NCBI RefSeq assembly: GCF_008107695.1
Contig: NZ_VIRG01000058.1
Coordinates: 62,001 to 126,000 of the forward strand
Direction: 5' to 3'
Length of the DNA stretch: 64,000 bases
From: Stappia sp. BW2
GTDB taxonomy: Bacteria > Pseudomonadota > Alphaproteobacteria > Rhizobiales > Stappiaceae
Shown: in pieces, positions 35,800-45,414 of the stretch
How the letters are laid out: every line of letters starts with the position of its first letter
How positions within the stretch are numbered: position 1 is the first letter of the stretch
Translations under genes and position numbers: made by a program
Notes under the pieces: model-generated
Told to the model about the DNA's origin: nothing
Seen by the model: the letters and a program-made list of their open reading frames with translations, nothing else
The model's database searches: none

Positions 35800-37797
35800 T
35801 CAGTTGAAAAAGCGCGGACGCGGGGTCTTGGTCGACTCACTGTCTTCGTCCTCGTCCGGGCCCGGATCGTCCGGCATCCGCGACAGGGGAAACTCGATCG
35901 GCCCATTGAGGTTTCCTTTGGAGCTTCCGGATTTCGCTTCGCCCGACTTAGCATCACCAGACTTCGTATCGTCCGGCTTTGTATCGCCAGCCTTTGCCTC
36001 GGCGGTCCTGGAAGCATCCTCAGCCTTGGCATCTGCCTTGGATGATTTCTCCGAACCACTCCCGCCTTCAGCTTTGCTGGCGTCTTCGCCGGCCTCGGAA
36101 GATGGTTTGGCCGCGGCCACCGGCTCAGCATCCGCCTTTGCAGGAGCTGCTTCGGGCTTTGCCTCTTTCTTCGGTGCGGCTGCTGCACCTTCGGCGTCGG
36201 GCAGGTCCGTCAAGGCCGGGGTAAACTTGACGTCGTCCGTCGTGCCCTCATAGCCCTGTTTGCCAACCGGCACGGTTGTCTTCTCAGAGGTCGCCCCAGC
36301 GGCCTTGGTCTCATCGCTCTTGGGCTCAGGACGCTTCGGATCGGCGGACTTGGTAACGGGCTCCGCTTCCAGAACCACGGCGTTGTCATCCGCGTCTGCG
36401 ACCGGCGGAACCGGTTCGGCAGCAGTGGCGGACGGCAGAGCCGGTGCATCGAACAGGCTGTCCTCAAGCAGCGGACCATCCTCATCCGTCAGGCTGCCCG
36501 GCGTTGCCCACTGGAACGCGTCGAGCTTGCCCGTAACCGGTGAAACCGGCTGCCATTCGGCGGAAATGATCCCGTCCGCCATCCAGACCTTGTCCAGCGG
36601 CGCACTGACGGCACGGGACAGCCAGTCGCGCATGCGGCCCTTGTCGCCGTGTTCTGCCTCCTCCACTTCCGCCATCAGCAGGAACGCCTGACGAGTCGGT
36701 TCGGACTGCAGCACCTTTTTCAACTGCTGGCGCGCTTCCTCGAATTCGCGCGCCTCCATGGCGGCGCGGGCAATGGCCAGCGCGCCTTCGGCGGTATTGG
36801 CTCGCTGAGCAGACAGCGATTTCACCCGCTTCAGCCGGTCGACGGCCGAATCGCCGGTGCGGACATGGGCATAGGTTTCCGCCAGATCCGGATGCGGGAA
36901 CAGACGCCACGTGGCTTCCAGCACCTTGGACGCCTTGCGGATATCGCCCCGGCGCGTTGCCAGACGCGAGGTCAGCACGGCTGCCGGCACAAGATCGAGC
37001 GCCAGTCCGTGAGCTTCCTTGGCCAGCGAATAGGCCCGCTCCGGCTCGCCATCCTCAAGCTTCATGGCGAGAGCTGTCAGAATGACAGCGCGCTGACGCC
37101 GGTAGGTTTTCTTGTCGAGCATCTTGGCGGCGTAATTGCGCTCCAGCGTCTTGAGCGCTTCGTCCCAATGATGAGCAACCGCCTGATATCCGAGCACGGC
37201 CTTGCCTGCCCATTCCAGGCCCGGCGAGGTCTTGGTAGCTTCTTCCGCATAGTGTCGTGCAGCAACCGGCTCCCTGTGCCGCTCGGCCTCCACAAACAGG
37301 CCGTGCAGACCAAGGGCCTTGGTGGCGGGGTCTTCCAGCATCGCTTCGAACCGCTGGCGGGCCTCGTCGTCCTTGCCTGCAAGCTGCGCCGTCTGCGCCA
37401 GCAGCAGTTTTGCGGCGGGTTCATCGTTCAACAGCTTGTCGGCATCCAGCGCGTAACGGCGTGCCAGTTTGGCATTGCCCGTTCCCAGCGCGATCAGGCC
37501 CTGAGACAGTGCATTGTAACCATTGTCTTTCCGGCGGCGCCGAAAGAAACGGCTGGCAATCTGCGGTGATTTCAGAACCACGCGGATCGCCCAGACAACG
37601 ACCAGGAAGACTGCCAGGAATACAGCGGCGGCAAGGCCGACGATGACAGGCGACTGCTCCCAGATGTCCGTCCCGACCTGCTGACCGTTTTCATAAACCG
37701 GCCAGGAAATCTGGATTGTTCCGGGCAGGTCCGCCATCCAGGCAAAGCCCAGGGCAACGGCAAACAACAGCGCGAAAAAGACCAGAACGCGGATCAT
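35800..37797 (-). CDS. hemY: HemY-like membrane protein with TPR repeats and low-complexity tail
   Basis: This is the HemY N-terminal-domain family protein associated with haem synthesis genes; its exact role is not settled. The 665 residues start with two membrane helices (about 2-24 and 47-70). A basic loop and then a TPR-like helical region follow (about 90-410: LSQGLIALGTGNAKLARRYA, AKLLLAQTAQLAGKDDEARQ). The last 230 residues are Pro/Ala/Lys/Glu/Asp-rich and disordered, with repeated DTKPDDTKSGDAKSGEAKSG-like units. It ends the hemC-hemD-mitofilin-hemY series on the minus strand. The symbol refers to this COG3898-type family, not to protoporphyrinogen oxidase. Confidence 0.88.
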   Translation of the reverse strand: MIRVLVFFALLFAVALGFAWMADLPGTIQISWPVYENGQQVGTDIWEQSPVIVGLAAAVFLAVFLVVVWAIRVVLKSPQIASRFFRRRRKDNGYNALSQGLIALGTGNAKLARRYALDADKLLNDEPAAKLLLAQTAQLAGKDDEARQRFEAMLEDPATKALGLHGLFVEAERHREPVAARHYAEEATKTSPGLEWAGKAVLGYQAVAHHWDEALKTLERNYAAKMLDKKTYRRQRAVILTALAMKLEDGEPERAYSLAKEAHGLALDLVPAAVLTSRLATRRGDIRKASKVLEATWRLFPHPDLAETYAHVRTGDSAVDRLKRVKSLSAQRANTAEGALAIARAAMEAREFEEARQQLKKVLQSEPTRQAFLLMAEVEEAEHGDKGRMRDWLSRAVSAPLDKVWMADGIISAEWQPVSPVTGKLDAFQWATPGSLTDEDGPLLEDSLFDAPALPSATAAEPVPPVADADDNAVVLEAEPVTKSADPKRPEPKSDETKAAGATSEKTTVPVGKQGYEGTTDDVKFTPALTDLPDAEGAAAAPKKEAKPEAAPAKADAEPVAAAKPSSEAGEDASKAEGGSGSEKSSKADAKAEDASRTAEAKAGDTKPDDTKSGDAKSGEAKSGSSKGNLNGPIEFPLSRMPDDPGPDEDEDSESTKTPRPRFFN

Positions 37798-37875
37798 TCA
37801 GTTCGCTCCCTGCGACGGCCGGCTCCTACCGGCACTTGGTTCCATTGACGGGCGGGCAAGTGGGCCGGCCTGCAT

Positions 37876-39873
37876 TCAACTATCCTTCGCAGCAAGCGCA
37901 TTAAGTACTTCCTGCGACGCCTTGTTCGTGAGGTCATCGACCTCGACACGGGCTTCGGCGCGGGTTGCCCAGTCGGCACCTGCGGCCTGCGCCTGTTCCG
38001 GCAGATCCTTGTAGGCGACAAGCGCCTTTTTCAGATCACCCTTGTTGACAGCATTTTCCATGCGCTGCAGGGCAGCAGCAGGGCCATCGCCTTCCCCCGA
38101 GCCAGACCGGCGAACGGTGAAAAGCGATTGCGCGCTGGACACCAGGCTGTCGAGCATATCGCCGGAACGGTCCGGTTCGGAAAAGGTCTGGTAGATCGAA
38201 CGCGCGACCGGCGGAAACTGTGCAATCAGCACCGGCACCGGTTCAACACCTGTCTTGGCATTGGCTTCCAGCGCCGACAGGTCGAGATCGCCCGGCAGGC
38301 CAGCCTTCACGGCGGCCAGCTCGGTTTCATAGGGACGTCCGGAATCGACAGCCGACTTCAGCGCGGAAACGGAAAGCGCCCGTGCAGCAACTTCTCGCGC
38401 GGTGGCATCGCCCATGGTCGCCTCGACAGCGGCAAGGCGCGAGGAAATCGAATCGAGTTCGGAGCGCAAGCCTTCCAGGGCCGCCTTGTTGGCCGCCCCG
38501 ACGGACTTGATGTCGGCTGCGAGCGAAGACAGGGTGCCGGTGGCCCGTGCCTGACTGTCGGCAAGGGTTTTCAGCGACACATCCGACGTCGAAACGGCGG
38601 TCTGCGCCGCTTTCGCGGTTGCTTCTGTGTTGGAAAGACGGGTTTCCACATCCGAAATCGTCGACTTCAGATCCGAAAGCTGGCCTTCAAGCCCTGTAAC
38701 GGACCCGGAAAGCTTGTCGGCTTCGGAAGAGGTCGAGCTGGCTGAGGTTTCCAGCTTGGCAAGGCGTGTCTCAAGTGGTGCCAGATCAACCTGGTTGCCG
38801 CTCTTGAGGTTGTCTTCCAGCGCGGCCACACGGTTTTCCAGCGGTTGAAGATCAGCCGGCACGCCTTCGCCCGTGCTGCTGCCGCCGCCTGCAGAAGCTA
38901 CGGTGTTGCGCAGTCCTTCGACATCCTTTTTCAGGGCATCGACCGTGGCACTGAGATCGGACGATGACGAATCCTGCAGCTTGGCCTCAAGCGAGGAGAC
39001 CTTGCTCTCCAGTTCCGAAAGGTCGCTGGAGCTGTTCTGGCTGGAAATCGAAGACGTCACGTCGCCGAGTTTTTTCTCCAGGTCGGAGATCTTGCTTTCC
39101 GCCGCGCTGAGCGCACTTGTCACCTGCTGGTTCGGCTCCGGCGACAATTTGATGAGCCCGGCCTGATAGAGACCGAAGCCCCCGCCGACCACGAGTATGC
39201 CGCCAATAACCGCTGAAAGCAGAACGCCGAAGGCGCCGACGCCGCCGCGGTCTTGAGCGGCAGGTGGATTGGAAAAGCTGCTCGATGACCCACCCGGCCC
39301 GGAGCTGCTGCTTGTCGAGGACTTTCCAGGCTGGCTGGCGGAAGAGGTTGATGAGCTTGCCGGAGACGCCGGTTTGCTTGCTGCTGACGACGACGCGCCG
39401 GTGCTGGCGCTGGTGCCCGAAGGCTTGCCGGCGGTGGAAGACCCGGCAGCGGTGGAAGATGTCGAGGTAGAAGCACTTCCGGTCGAAGACGACGTCGGCT
39501 TGGACGAGAAAGGCGACGATGCACTGCCTGAACTACCGGAACTGCCGGAACTGCCGGCGCTCCCTGACGACGAAGTGCTACCGGTGGAAGACGGACTGCC
39601 GGACGCCGAGGTGCTGCCAGTAACGCCAGGCTTGGAGGCACCGGCAGACGTGCTGCTGGACGCCGATCCCGACGACACCCCGGAGGCCGGCTTTGTGTCA
39701 GGCTTCGTGTCCGCCTGTTTGGCGCCGACCTTTTCCGCGGTCAGATCTATCGTCACCGGCCGCTTGCCGCTGCCAGAGGAAGACGGGGTGCTGCTGCCGG
39801 GCTTGTCCTTGCCGCTGGCGCTGCCACTGCCCGATGAGGATGTCCCGCCCGGGGATTTCTTGTCCGTCGTCAT
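37876..39873 (-). CDS. Mitofilin-family inner-membrane protein (bacterial Mic60 homologue)
   Basis: The 665 residues divide into four parts. A roughly 210-residue cytoplasmic N-terminus is made almost wholly of Ser, Gly, Thr, Ala and Pro. One membrane helix follows at about 211-236 (GAFGVLLSAVIGGILVVGGG). A long periplasmic coiled coil runs about 250-480 (repeats such as SDLEKKLGDVTSS and SLEAKLQDSSS). A C-terminal mitofilin-like helical domain ends it. This protein beside hemD is the alphaproteobacterial relative of mitochondrial Mic60, which shapes inner-membrane folds. AGGAGGAG precedes the ATG at 39873. The length of the Ser/Gly tract is striking, as its codons are diverse rather than a simple DNA repeat. 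Confidence 0.85.
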   Translation of the reverse strand: MTTDKKSPGGTSSSGSGSASGKDKPGSSTPSSSGSGKRPVTIDLTAEKVGAKQADTKPDTKPASGVSSGSASSSTSAGASKPGVTGSTSASGSPSSTGSTSSSGSAGSSGSSGSSGSASSPFSSKPTSSSTGSASTSTSSTAAGSSTAGKPSGTSASTGASSSAASKPASPASSSTSSASQPGKSSTSSSSGPGGSSSSFSNPPAAQDRGGVGAFGVLLSAVIGGILVVGGGFGLYQAGLIKLSPEPNQQVTSALSAAESKISDLEKKLGDVTSSISSQNSSSDLSELESKVSSLEAKLQDSSSSDLSATVDALKKDVEGLRNTVASAGGGSSTGEGVPADLQPLENRVAALEDNLKSGNQVDLAPLETRLAKLETSASSTSSEADKLSGSVTGLEGQLSDLKSTISDVETRLSNTEATAKAAQTAVSTSDVSLKTLADSQARATGTLSSLAADIKSVGAANKAALEGLRSELDSISSRLAAVEATMGDATAREVAARALSVSALKSAVDSGRPYETELAAVKAGLPGDLDLSALEANAKTGVEPVPVLIAQFPPVARSIYQTFSEPDRSGDMLDSLVSSAQSLFTVRRSGSGEGDGPAAALQRMENAVNKGDLKKALVAYKDLPEQAQAAGADWATRAEARVEVDDLTNKASQEVLNALAAKDS

Positions 39874-39993
39874 CTCATCTCCTCCTGAACCCTGCCGGTC
39901 CCAAGACCTTCACTATACACACCTCTTTGCGAAGCGGTACCGCTACAGCAAAGACTTTTGCGCGCTGCAATAGAACGACTCCACCGGATCCGG

Positions 39994-40713
39994 TTAACAC
40001 TGTGTTAACGCCAGATCCAGCAAGAAGGTTTCATTCGGCTCAGCCGCAACGCGCACGCGGCTTACCCTGGATATGGGCTCGGCCGACTGCCGCGAAAGGG
40101 CATAGACAGGCAAACCGGACAAAATATGGTCGAGACCGTGGCTGCGCACCAGCGCCAGAAAAGCCTCGGCCGTACGTCTGGAATAGATGAGTACACCGTC
40201 AAAGGCATGGCTGCTCAGGCCCTCCACCACGGCGACGGGCAAATGCTCCACCGCGTCCATGCGGTAGACCACGACGGTTCGGCAGGAGACGCCGCCTGCG
40301 GCGAGAAGCCCTTCCAGATCCCCGGCCCGGTCCTCTGCCGCGGGATAAAGCACGTCGCCGGAAAGCAAACCGCTTCGTTTATCGAGAATCAGTTGCGCCA
40401 GTGCACTGACGTTGCCGCTGGCCGATTGGACCTGTGAGAACCCCGCCTCTCGGCAGGCAAGCGCGGTTGCGTCGCCAACCGTGAAGACCGGCAAATTCCG
40501 AAAAGTGTCGAACTGGCTGTGCGCCGAAAGAATGGCAACCGCCCGCCGGCTGGAAAAGGCCAATGCCGACACGCCCTCAAACCCGATGGCCGCCGCATCC
40601 CGTGCCTCGACAGTCTTCAGCACGGGGGCCTCTTCGGCAACATGCCCCAGGGCCCGCAGTTTTTCTGCGGTTCTCCGGCAATCCGGTTGAGGACGCGTCA
40701 CCAGAAAGCGCAT
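39994..40713 (-). CDS. hemD: Uroporphyrinogen-III synthase
   Basis: This enzyme closes hydroxymethylbilane with inversion of ring D to make uroporphyrinogen III. The 239-residue protein starts MRFLVTRPQPDCRRTAEKL, the usual HemD opening, with LAFSSRRAVAILS and TVGDATALACREAG in the first domain. The second domain has VLYPAAEDRAGDLEGLLAAGG, VVVYRM and GVLIYSRRTAEAF. Sequence conservation in this family is low, so position helps: it starts 7 bases after hemC and precedes the mitofilin gene by 120 bases, the standard alphaproteobacterial order. Confidence 0.92.
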   Translation of the reverse strand: MRFLVTRPQPDCRRTAEKLRALGHVAEEAPVLKTVEARDAAAIGFEGVSALAFSSRRAVAILSAHSQFDTFRNLPVFTVGDATALACREAGFSQVQSASGNVSALAQLILDKRSGLLSGDVLYPAAEDRAGDLEGLLAAGGVSCRTVVVYRMDAVEHLPVAVVEGLSSHAFDGVLIYSRRTAEAFLALVRSHGLDHILSGLPVYALSRQSAEPISRVSRVRVAAEPNETFLLDLALTQC

Positions 40714-40720
40714 GACCGGG

Positions 40721-41647
40721 TCAGGCTCCCGTCATGAAGTCCGGCCCCATGCAGGATTTCAGATCTTCCCCGACCGATCGGCCGATCTGCACGGCGTCTG
40801 CCTTCACCCCGCTGGCCGAAGCTTCATGGGCTTCCGATCCATCCGGCTTCAGCACGATGCCCTTGAAGTGGAGCGTATCGCCCTCGAGCGTCGCAAGACC
40901 GCCGATTGGCGTGCGGCACGATCCGTCCAGAACCGCAAGAAAGCTCCGCTCGGCATCAAGGCGGATCTGGGTTGTCTCGTCATGAATTGCTGACAGCATC
41001 TGAAGGGTTGCCGTGTCACCCTCCCGGCTTTCGATGCAGATCGCACCTTGCCCGACTGCCGGCAGAAACTCGCTGGTTTCCAGAAGGCTGGTGATCTCCG
41101 CTTCGAGGCCCAGCCGGCGCAGACCGGCCGCCGCCAGAAGCGTTGCGTCCACCTCGCCGTCCGCCAGCTTGCGCAAGCGGGTCTGCAGGTTACCGCGATA
41201 CATCACCACTTCGATGTCGGGGCGCAGCCGCTTGATCATCGCCTGGCGGCGCAGTGAGCTGGACCCGACGACGGCCCCCTGGGGCAGGTCGGTCAGGGTC
41301 TTTGCCTTGGGCGACAGGAAAGCGTCGCGCACATCCTCGCGCGGCAGGAAGGCGGTCAGCGCCAGTCCATCCGGTAGAACCGTCGGCATGTCCTTGGACG
41401 AATGAACGGCAAGATCGATGCGCCCATCCAGAAGCGCTTCCTCGATTTCCTTCGTGAACAGCCCCTTGCCGCCGACTTCCGACAGCGGCCTGTCCTGGAT
41501 CCTATCGCCGGATGTCTTGATGACCACGATCTCGAACGCGTCTTCGGTCAGACCGTGGGCCGCCATCAGCCGGTCGCGGGTTTCATGGGCCTGTGCCAGC
41601 GCCAGCGCACTGCCCCTTGTTCCGATACGCAAAGGATTTGATTGCAA
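40721..41647 (-). CDS. hemC: Hydroxymethylbilane synthase (porphobilinogen deaminase)
   Basis: This enzyme joins four porphobilinogen units into hydroxymethylbilane. The 308 residues contain [55 protein letters not shown] and [21 protein letters not shown] contains the cysteine that carries the dipyrromethane cofactor. The apparent first codon is TTG at 41647 (TTGCAATCAAATCC), with only a weak ribosome site and no in-frame ATG before the conserved start of the fold. It is divergent from tsaD with 93 bases between, as in many alphaproteobacteria. Confidence 0.95.
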   Translation of the reverse strand: MQSNPLRIGTRGSALALAQAHETRDRLMAAHGLTEDAFEIVVIKTSGDRIQDRPLSEVGGKGLFTKEIEEALLDGRIDLAVHSSKDMPTVLPDGLALTAFLPREDVRDAFLSPKAKTLTDLPQGAVVGSSSLRRQAMIKRLRPDIEVVMYRGNLQTRLRKLADGEVDATLLAAAGLRRLGLEAEITSLLETSEFLPAVGQGAICIESREGDTATLQMLSAIHDETTQIRLDAERSFLAVLDGSCRTPIGGLATLEGDTLHFKGIVLKPDGSEAHEASASGVKADAVQIGRSVGEDLKSCMGPDFMTGA

Positions 41648-41740
41648 GGTTTACCGTCCAGATGCTACGCCCGGCAGAAATGACGGGCACCGATTTATGT
41701 CTTTTCGGATGTCCTAACACAGGCCACCGCATTTAGACCA

Positions 41741-42847
41741 ATGACCTCAGTCAAAACAGATGACAATGCGACCAATCTGACGGTTCTGGGCATTGAAACC
41801 AGCTGCGACGAGACAGCAGCGGCGGTGGTGTGCGGGCCTTCACACAAGAAAATCCTGTCCAACACGATCCGGTCGCAGATCGACGAGCACACAGAATTCG
41901 GCGGTGTGGTGCCGGAAATCGCTGCCCGCGCCCATATCGAGATTCTCGACAGGATCGTCGCGGAAGCCATGGACGAAGCCGGTTGCGGCTGGGACGATAT
42001 CAACGCCATTGCCGCGACCGCGGGGCCGGGTCTGATCGGCGGGGTCATCGTCGGCTTCATGACGGCCAAGGCCATTGCCATGGCTGCAGGCAAGCCGATT
42101 GTCGGCGTCAATCACCTGGAAGGTCACGCCCTGACCGCCCGCCTGACCGACGACCTCGAATTCCCGTTCCTCCTGCTGCTGGTTTCCGGCGGCCACAGTC
42201 AGTTTTTGCTGGTGCGCGGGGTCGGCGATTATGAACGCCTCGGCACGACCATCGACGATGCCATCGGCGAAGCCTTCGACAAGACTGCCAAGCTGCTGGG
42301 CCTGCCTTATCCCGGTGGCCCGCATGTAGAGAAGATGGCTGCACGGGGAGATGTCACCCGCTTCCGCCTGCCGCGCCCGCTACTCGACCGGCCTGGCCTC
42401 GATATGTCCTTTGCCGGGCTGAAGACAGCTCTTCGAACCCAGGCGAAAAAGCTGGAACCCGTTGACGAGCAGACGATTGCCGACCTTTGCGCCGCCTTCC
42501 AGCGGTCTGTTTCCGATGTATTGTCGGCCCGCACCCGCACGGCACTCGACCTCTTCCGGACGCGCCATCCGGGCGTCAAACCCGCAATTGTCGTGGCCGG
42601 CGGCGTCGCGGCAAACCAGGAAATCCGCAACAGCCTTCTGGCCGCGGCAGAAGAGGCGGACGCCCGCTTCATCGCCCCGCCGCTGAGCCTTTGCACCGAC
42701 AATGCCGCAATGATCGCCTGGGCCGGCATCGAACGGCTGCAGAAGGGGCCTGTTGACGACATGGGCCTGTCGCCGCGCCCGCGCTGGCCGCTCGATGCGG
42801 CCAATGCCGGCGTGCTCGGCGCGGGCAAGAAGGGCGCCAAGGTTTAG
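41741..42847 (+). CDS. tsaD: tRNA N6-adenosine threonylcarbamoyltransferase
   Basis: This enzyme adds threonylcarbamoyl to A37 of tRNAs reading ANN codons, together with TsaB and TsaE. The 368 residues begin with [16 protein letters not shown]. The metal-binding [13 protein letters not shown] and [15 protein letters not shown] follow, then [36 protein letters not shown] near the C-terminus is the last ligand motif. It is divergent from hemC. Its usual downstream partner gpsA is separated from it here by two NUDIX genes. Confidence 0.96.
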   Translation: MTSVKTDDNATNLTVLGIETSCDETAAAVVCGPSHKKILSNTIRSQIDEHTEFGGVVPEIAARAHIEILDRIVAEAMDEAGCGWDDINAIAATAGPGLIGGVIVGFMTAKAIAMAAGKPIVGVNHLEGHALTARLTDDLEFPFLLLLVSGGHSQFLLVRGVGDYERLGTTIDDAIGEAFDKTAKLLGLPYPGGPHVEKMAARGDVTRFRLPRPLLDRPGLDMSFAGLKTALRTQAKKLEPVDEQTIADLCAAFQRSVSDVLSARTRTALDLFRTRHPGVKPAIVVAGGVAANQEIRNSLLAAAEEADARFIAPPLSLCTDNAAMIAWAGIERLQKGPVDDMGLSPRPRWPLDAANAGVLGAGKKGAKV

Positions 42848-42950
42848 GCTGCAGCCCAATAAAACGTCGCCCGAACAGGCGCCGACCCTTTTGCGCGGCC
42901 AAAGACCCTGTTAGGAAACTTCAGCCTTCCAACAAGGACTGTTTTGAAAG

Positions 42951-43454
42951 ATGCGCGTCTACCACAAGGCCTATGTCTATCTGACCTGCGGCACGGACCT
43001 TCTGGTCTTTGATGAACCGGACACGCCCTGGCTCGGCCTTCAGGTGCCTGGTGGAACAATCGATCCGGGGGAAAGCTTCCTGCATGGCGCCATGCGGGAA
43101 TTCACCGAGGAAACCGGTCTCGAGCTGGATGTGGCTTTCGACCAGTTCTTCGCCCAGGATATTCCCTTCGAGACGATCCCGCCCGTTGGCCAGTATCGGC
43201 CGCATCCGGATCGACCTCTGCGCGGTCGGCACATCCGGCGCAATTATCACGTTCGGCTCGCCTCCCGGCCCGACACCGAGTGGGAACATTACGAAATGCA
43301 TCCCAGCAGCGGTGGTGATCCGATTCGCTACCGGTTTTTCTGGGTCGACCTCTTTGGGGACAGGGCCCGCAACGAGGAAAACTTCTTCGCCGCCTTCGGC
43401 GCGCCCCTGGATGCCCTGCGTGAGCGCGTCGCCTCTGTCGCCAAGGCGGCATAA
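42951..43454 (+). CDS. NUDIX hydrolase, copy 1
   Basis: This 167-residue pyrophosphohydrolase-type protein has a full NUDIX box, GTIDPGESFLHGAMREFTEETGL split as GTIDPGE and REFTEETGL (about 38-60). The catalytic REFTEE glutamates are intact. It opens MRVYHKAYVYLTCGTDLLVF, almost the same as the next gene's LIYQKAYVYLTCGTELLVF, so the two are recent-looking paralogues. Copy 1 carries an extra roughly 12-residue loop (GQYRPHPDRPLRGR). The ribosome site is weak. Substrates of such small NUDIX proteins cannot be read from sequence. Confidence 0.9.
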   Translation: MRVYHKAYVYLTCGTDLLVFDEPDTPWLGLQVPGGTIDPGESFLHGAMREFTEETGLELDVAFDQFFAQDIPFETIPPVGQYRPHPDRPLRGRHIRRNYHVRLASRPDTEWEHYEMHPSSGGDPIRYRFFWVDLFGDRARNEENFFAAFGAPLDALRERVASVAKAA

Positions 43455-43479
43455 ACAACCGTTTTTCGAGGATCTGTCG

Positions 43480-43956
43480 GTGCTGATCTACCAGAAGGCC
43501 TATGTTTATCTGACCTGCGGAACAGAGCTTCTTGTGTTTGAGGAACCGGATTTCCCCAATGCCGAAATTCAGGTTCCCGGTGGAACGCTTGACCCCGGCG
43601 AGAGCTATCTGCAGGCAGCCAGGAGAGAATTTGCCGAGGAGACAGGACTTTCGTTGGATATCGCGCTCGAATCGTTCGCCGACCAGGACCATTTCTTCAA
43701 AGATGTTCCACGTTGTCTCGACGGCTTGCATCGCCGGCGGCATTTTCACGGCCGTATTCGTGAAAAGCCCGCGAGTGAATGGGAACATTTCGAAACGTCA
43801 CCGAATGCAGGCGGGCCTCCGATAAGGTTCCGTCTGTTCTGGATTGACCTGTTCACCATGGATGCGCCGACCGAGGCCCGCTTTTTTGAAGGGTTTGGAG
43901 CGCAGCTTGAAACATTACGGACGCGCGTGGAAAGGCAGAGCAATGGGCGCCATTAG
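43480..43956 (+). CDS. NUDIX hydrolase, copy 2 (GTG start)
   Basis: This 158-residue paralogue starts at GTG 43480 with GAGGA 8 bases upstream (VLIYQKAYVYLTCGTELLVF). The frame extends further upstream but overlaps copy 1. The NUDIX box is complete, GTLDPGE...RREFAEETGL. It shares SEWEHFET, GGPPIRFRLFWIDLF and the C-terminal FFEGFGAQLETLR with copy 1 (EWEHYEM, GDPIRYRFFWVDLF, FFAAFGAPLDALR). The gene is 25 bases after copy 1 and overlaps gpsA by 14 bases, so gpsA translation is coupled to it. Confidence 0.9.
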   Translation: MLIYQKAYVYLTCGTELLVFEEPDFPNAEIQVPGGTLDPGESYLQAARREFAEETGLSLDIALESFADQDHFFKDVPRCLDGLHRRRHFHGRIREKPASEWEHFETSPNAGGPPIRFRLFWIDLFTMDAPTEARFFEGFGAQLETLRTRVERQSNGRH

Positions 43957-44950
43957 GTCTATCGGCGTCGTTGGCGGAGGTGCGTGGGGCACGGCCCTGG
44001 CCCTGACCGCGGCACGTGCCGGCCGAGAGGTGCGCCTTTGGGCGCGCGATCCCGGCACGGTTTCCGATATCCGGGTCCGCCGGCAGAACCCGCGCTATCT
44101 GCCGGGGATCACCTTCGATGAGGATTTGGACGCAACCTCCTCGCTGGACGAGATCGCCGATGCCGATGCCATCTTGCTGGTGACACCGGCCCAGACCACC
44201 CGCGCCATGCTGGCTGCCCTGAAACAGACCGGCAAGGTGCGCGGACCTGTGGTCCTGTGCGCCAAGGGGATCGAACAGTCCTCCGGCAAGCTCCTGTCCA
44301 AGGTCATGAGCGAGGAACTGCCCGGCATCGAACCCGGCGTCCTGTCCGGCCCGAGCTTTGCTGACGATGTCGCCAAGGGCCTGCCGACGGCAGTGACTGT
44401 CGCCGCCAATTCCGCGAAGTCGGCGTTGAGCCTGTGCGAAGCCCTGCAATCGCCCTGCTTCCGGCCCTATGCCTCCATCGATATTCTCGGAGCCCAGATC
44501 GGTGGCGCCCTGAAGAACGTACTTGCGATTGCCTGCGGCGCCGTGGTTGGCCGCAAGCTTGGCGCCAGCGCCCAGGCGGCCCTGACCGCACGCGGGTTCG
44601 CCGAACTGTCCCGCCTCGGCACCGCCATGGGCGCTCAGGGAGAAACCCTGACAGGCCTTTCCGGTCTGGGCGATCTGGTGCTCACCTGCTCGTCCAGCCA
44701 GTCACGCAATTTTTCCTTCGGGCTAAGGCTCGGCGAAGGGTTCATGGCGTCCGAGCTGATTTCGGCCGGCGGTAAACTGGCGGAGGGAGCCTATTCCGCC
44801 CGCGTCGCCGTGAAGCTGGCGAGCAAATATGATGTCGAAGTGCCCATTTGCGACACTGTTGCCAAGATGATCGACGAGAACCTGACCATCGATGACGCCC
44901 TCAACACCCTGATGGCCCGCCCGCTGAAGTCGGAAACGACAGGGCTTTAG
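43943..44950 (+). CDS. gpsA: Glycerol-3-phosphate dehydrogenase [NAD(P)+]
   Basis: This enzyme reduces dihydroxyacetone phosphate to sn-glycerol 3-phosphate for phospholipid synthesis. The start at 43943 (MGAIRSIGVVGGGAWGTAL) gives 335 residues and places the NAD(P)-binding GGGAWG at the right depth. Marks are VLCAKGIEQ, LSGPSFADDVAKGLPTAV, GGALKNVLAIACGAVVG (catalytic lysine), LTARGFAELSRLG and TGLSGLGDLVLTCSS. It overlaps the second NUDIX gene by 14 bases. It is followed, after 173 bases, by YciI and EVE genes as in other alphaproteobacteria. Confidence 0.96.
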   Translation: MGAIRSIGVVGGGAWGTALALTAARAGREVRLWARDPGTVSDIRVRRQNPRYLPGITFDEDLDATSSLDEIADADAILLVTPAQTTRAMLAALKQTGKVRGPVVLCAKGIEQSSGKLLSKVMSEELPGIEPGVLSGPSFADDVAKGLPTAVTVAANSAKSALSLCEALQSPCFRPYASIDILGAQIGGALKNVLAIACGAVVGRKLGASAQAALTARGFAELSRLGTAMGAQGETLTGLSGLGDLVLTCSSSQSRNFSFGLRLGEGFMASELISAGGKLAEGAYSARVAVKLASKYDVEVPICDTVAKMIDENLTIDDALNTLMARPLKSETTGL

Positions 44951-45123
44951 GCCAGTCTCCAAGAACGCCGCTTGTTCCGGATGTCACCTATCCTTGAAGA
45001 TACGCAGAAGCGCTCTTCTGAGGGGATTGATGCGATGACATCCACTTGAAACAATACCCCATTGAGTTTCCCCCGCCCCGGCCCTACGTTCGACGCAGAT
45101 TCGACCAACCCGGGGATTTTTTC

Positions 45124-45414
45124 ATGCTCTATGCCCTGATCTGCACCGACAAGCCCGGTGCCCTGCAGACGCGTCTCGACAATCGCGCCGCGCATCTCGA
45201 CTTCCTGAAAGGCCTCGGCGACAGCCTCAAGGCCGCCGGTCCGTTTCTTGACGACGACGGCAACATGACCGGCTCGCTGGTCGTCATCGAAGCGTCCAAC
45301 CGCGACGAGATCCTGGCAATCTCCCAGGAAGATCCCTATGCCCGTGCGGGTCTGTTCGAAAGCGTCGAGATCCGCCCCTGGAACTGGGCGGTCAAGAACC
45401 CGGAGGCAAACTGA
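45124..45414 (+). CDS. YciI-family protein
   Basis: This is a 96-residue ferredoxin-like-fold protein of the YciI group (MLYALICTDKPGALQTR...HLDFLKGLGDSLKAAGPF). The conserved Asp/His region and ASNRDEILAISQEDPYARAG, with the D-P-Y/F motif, are present. ATG 45124 has GGGGA upstream; the longer frame to 45046 has none. The function of stand-alone YciI proteins is poorly known. It directly abuts the EVE-domain gene, the stop being followed at once by GTG. Confidence 0.88.
   Translation: MLYALICTDKPGALQTRLDNRAAHLDFLKGLGDSLKAAGPFLDDDGNMTGSLVVIEASNRDEILAISQEDPYARAGLFESVEIRPWNWAVKNPEAN

Noticed and set aside
39240..39880. Tandem DNA repeat or satellite in the Ser/Gly-rich region of the mitofilin gene
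   Set aside because: The repetition is at amino-acid level only; codons vary and no fixed unit length is seen, so it is a low-complexity protein segment.
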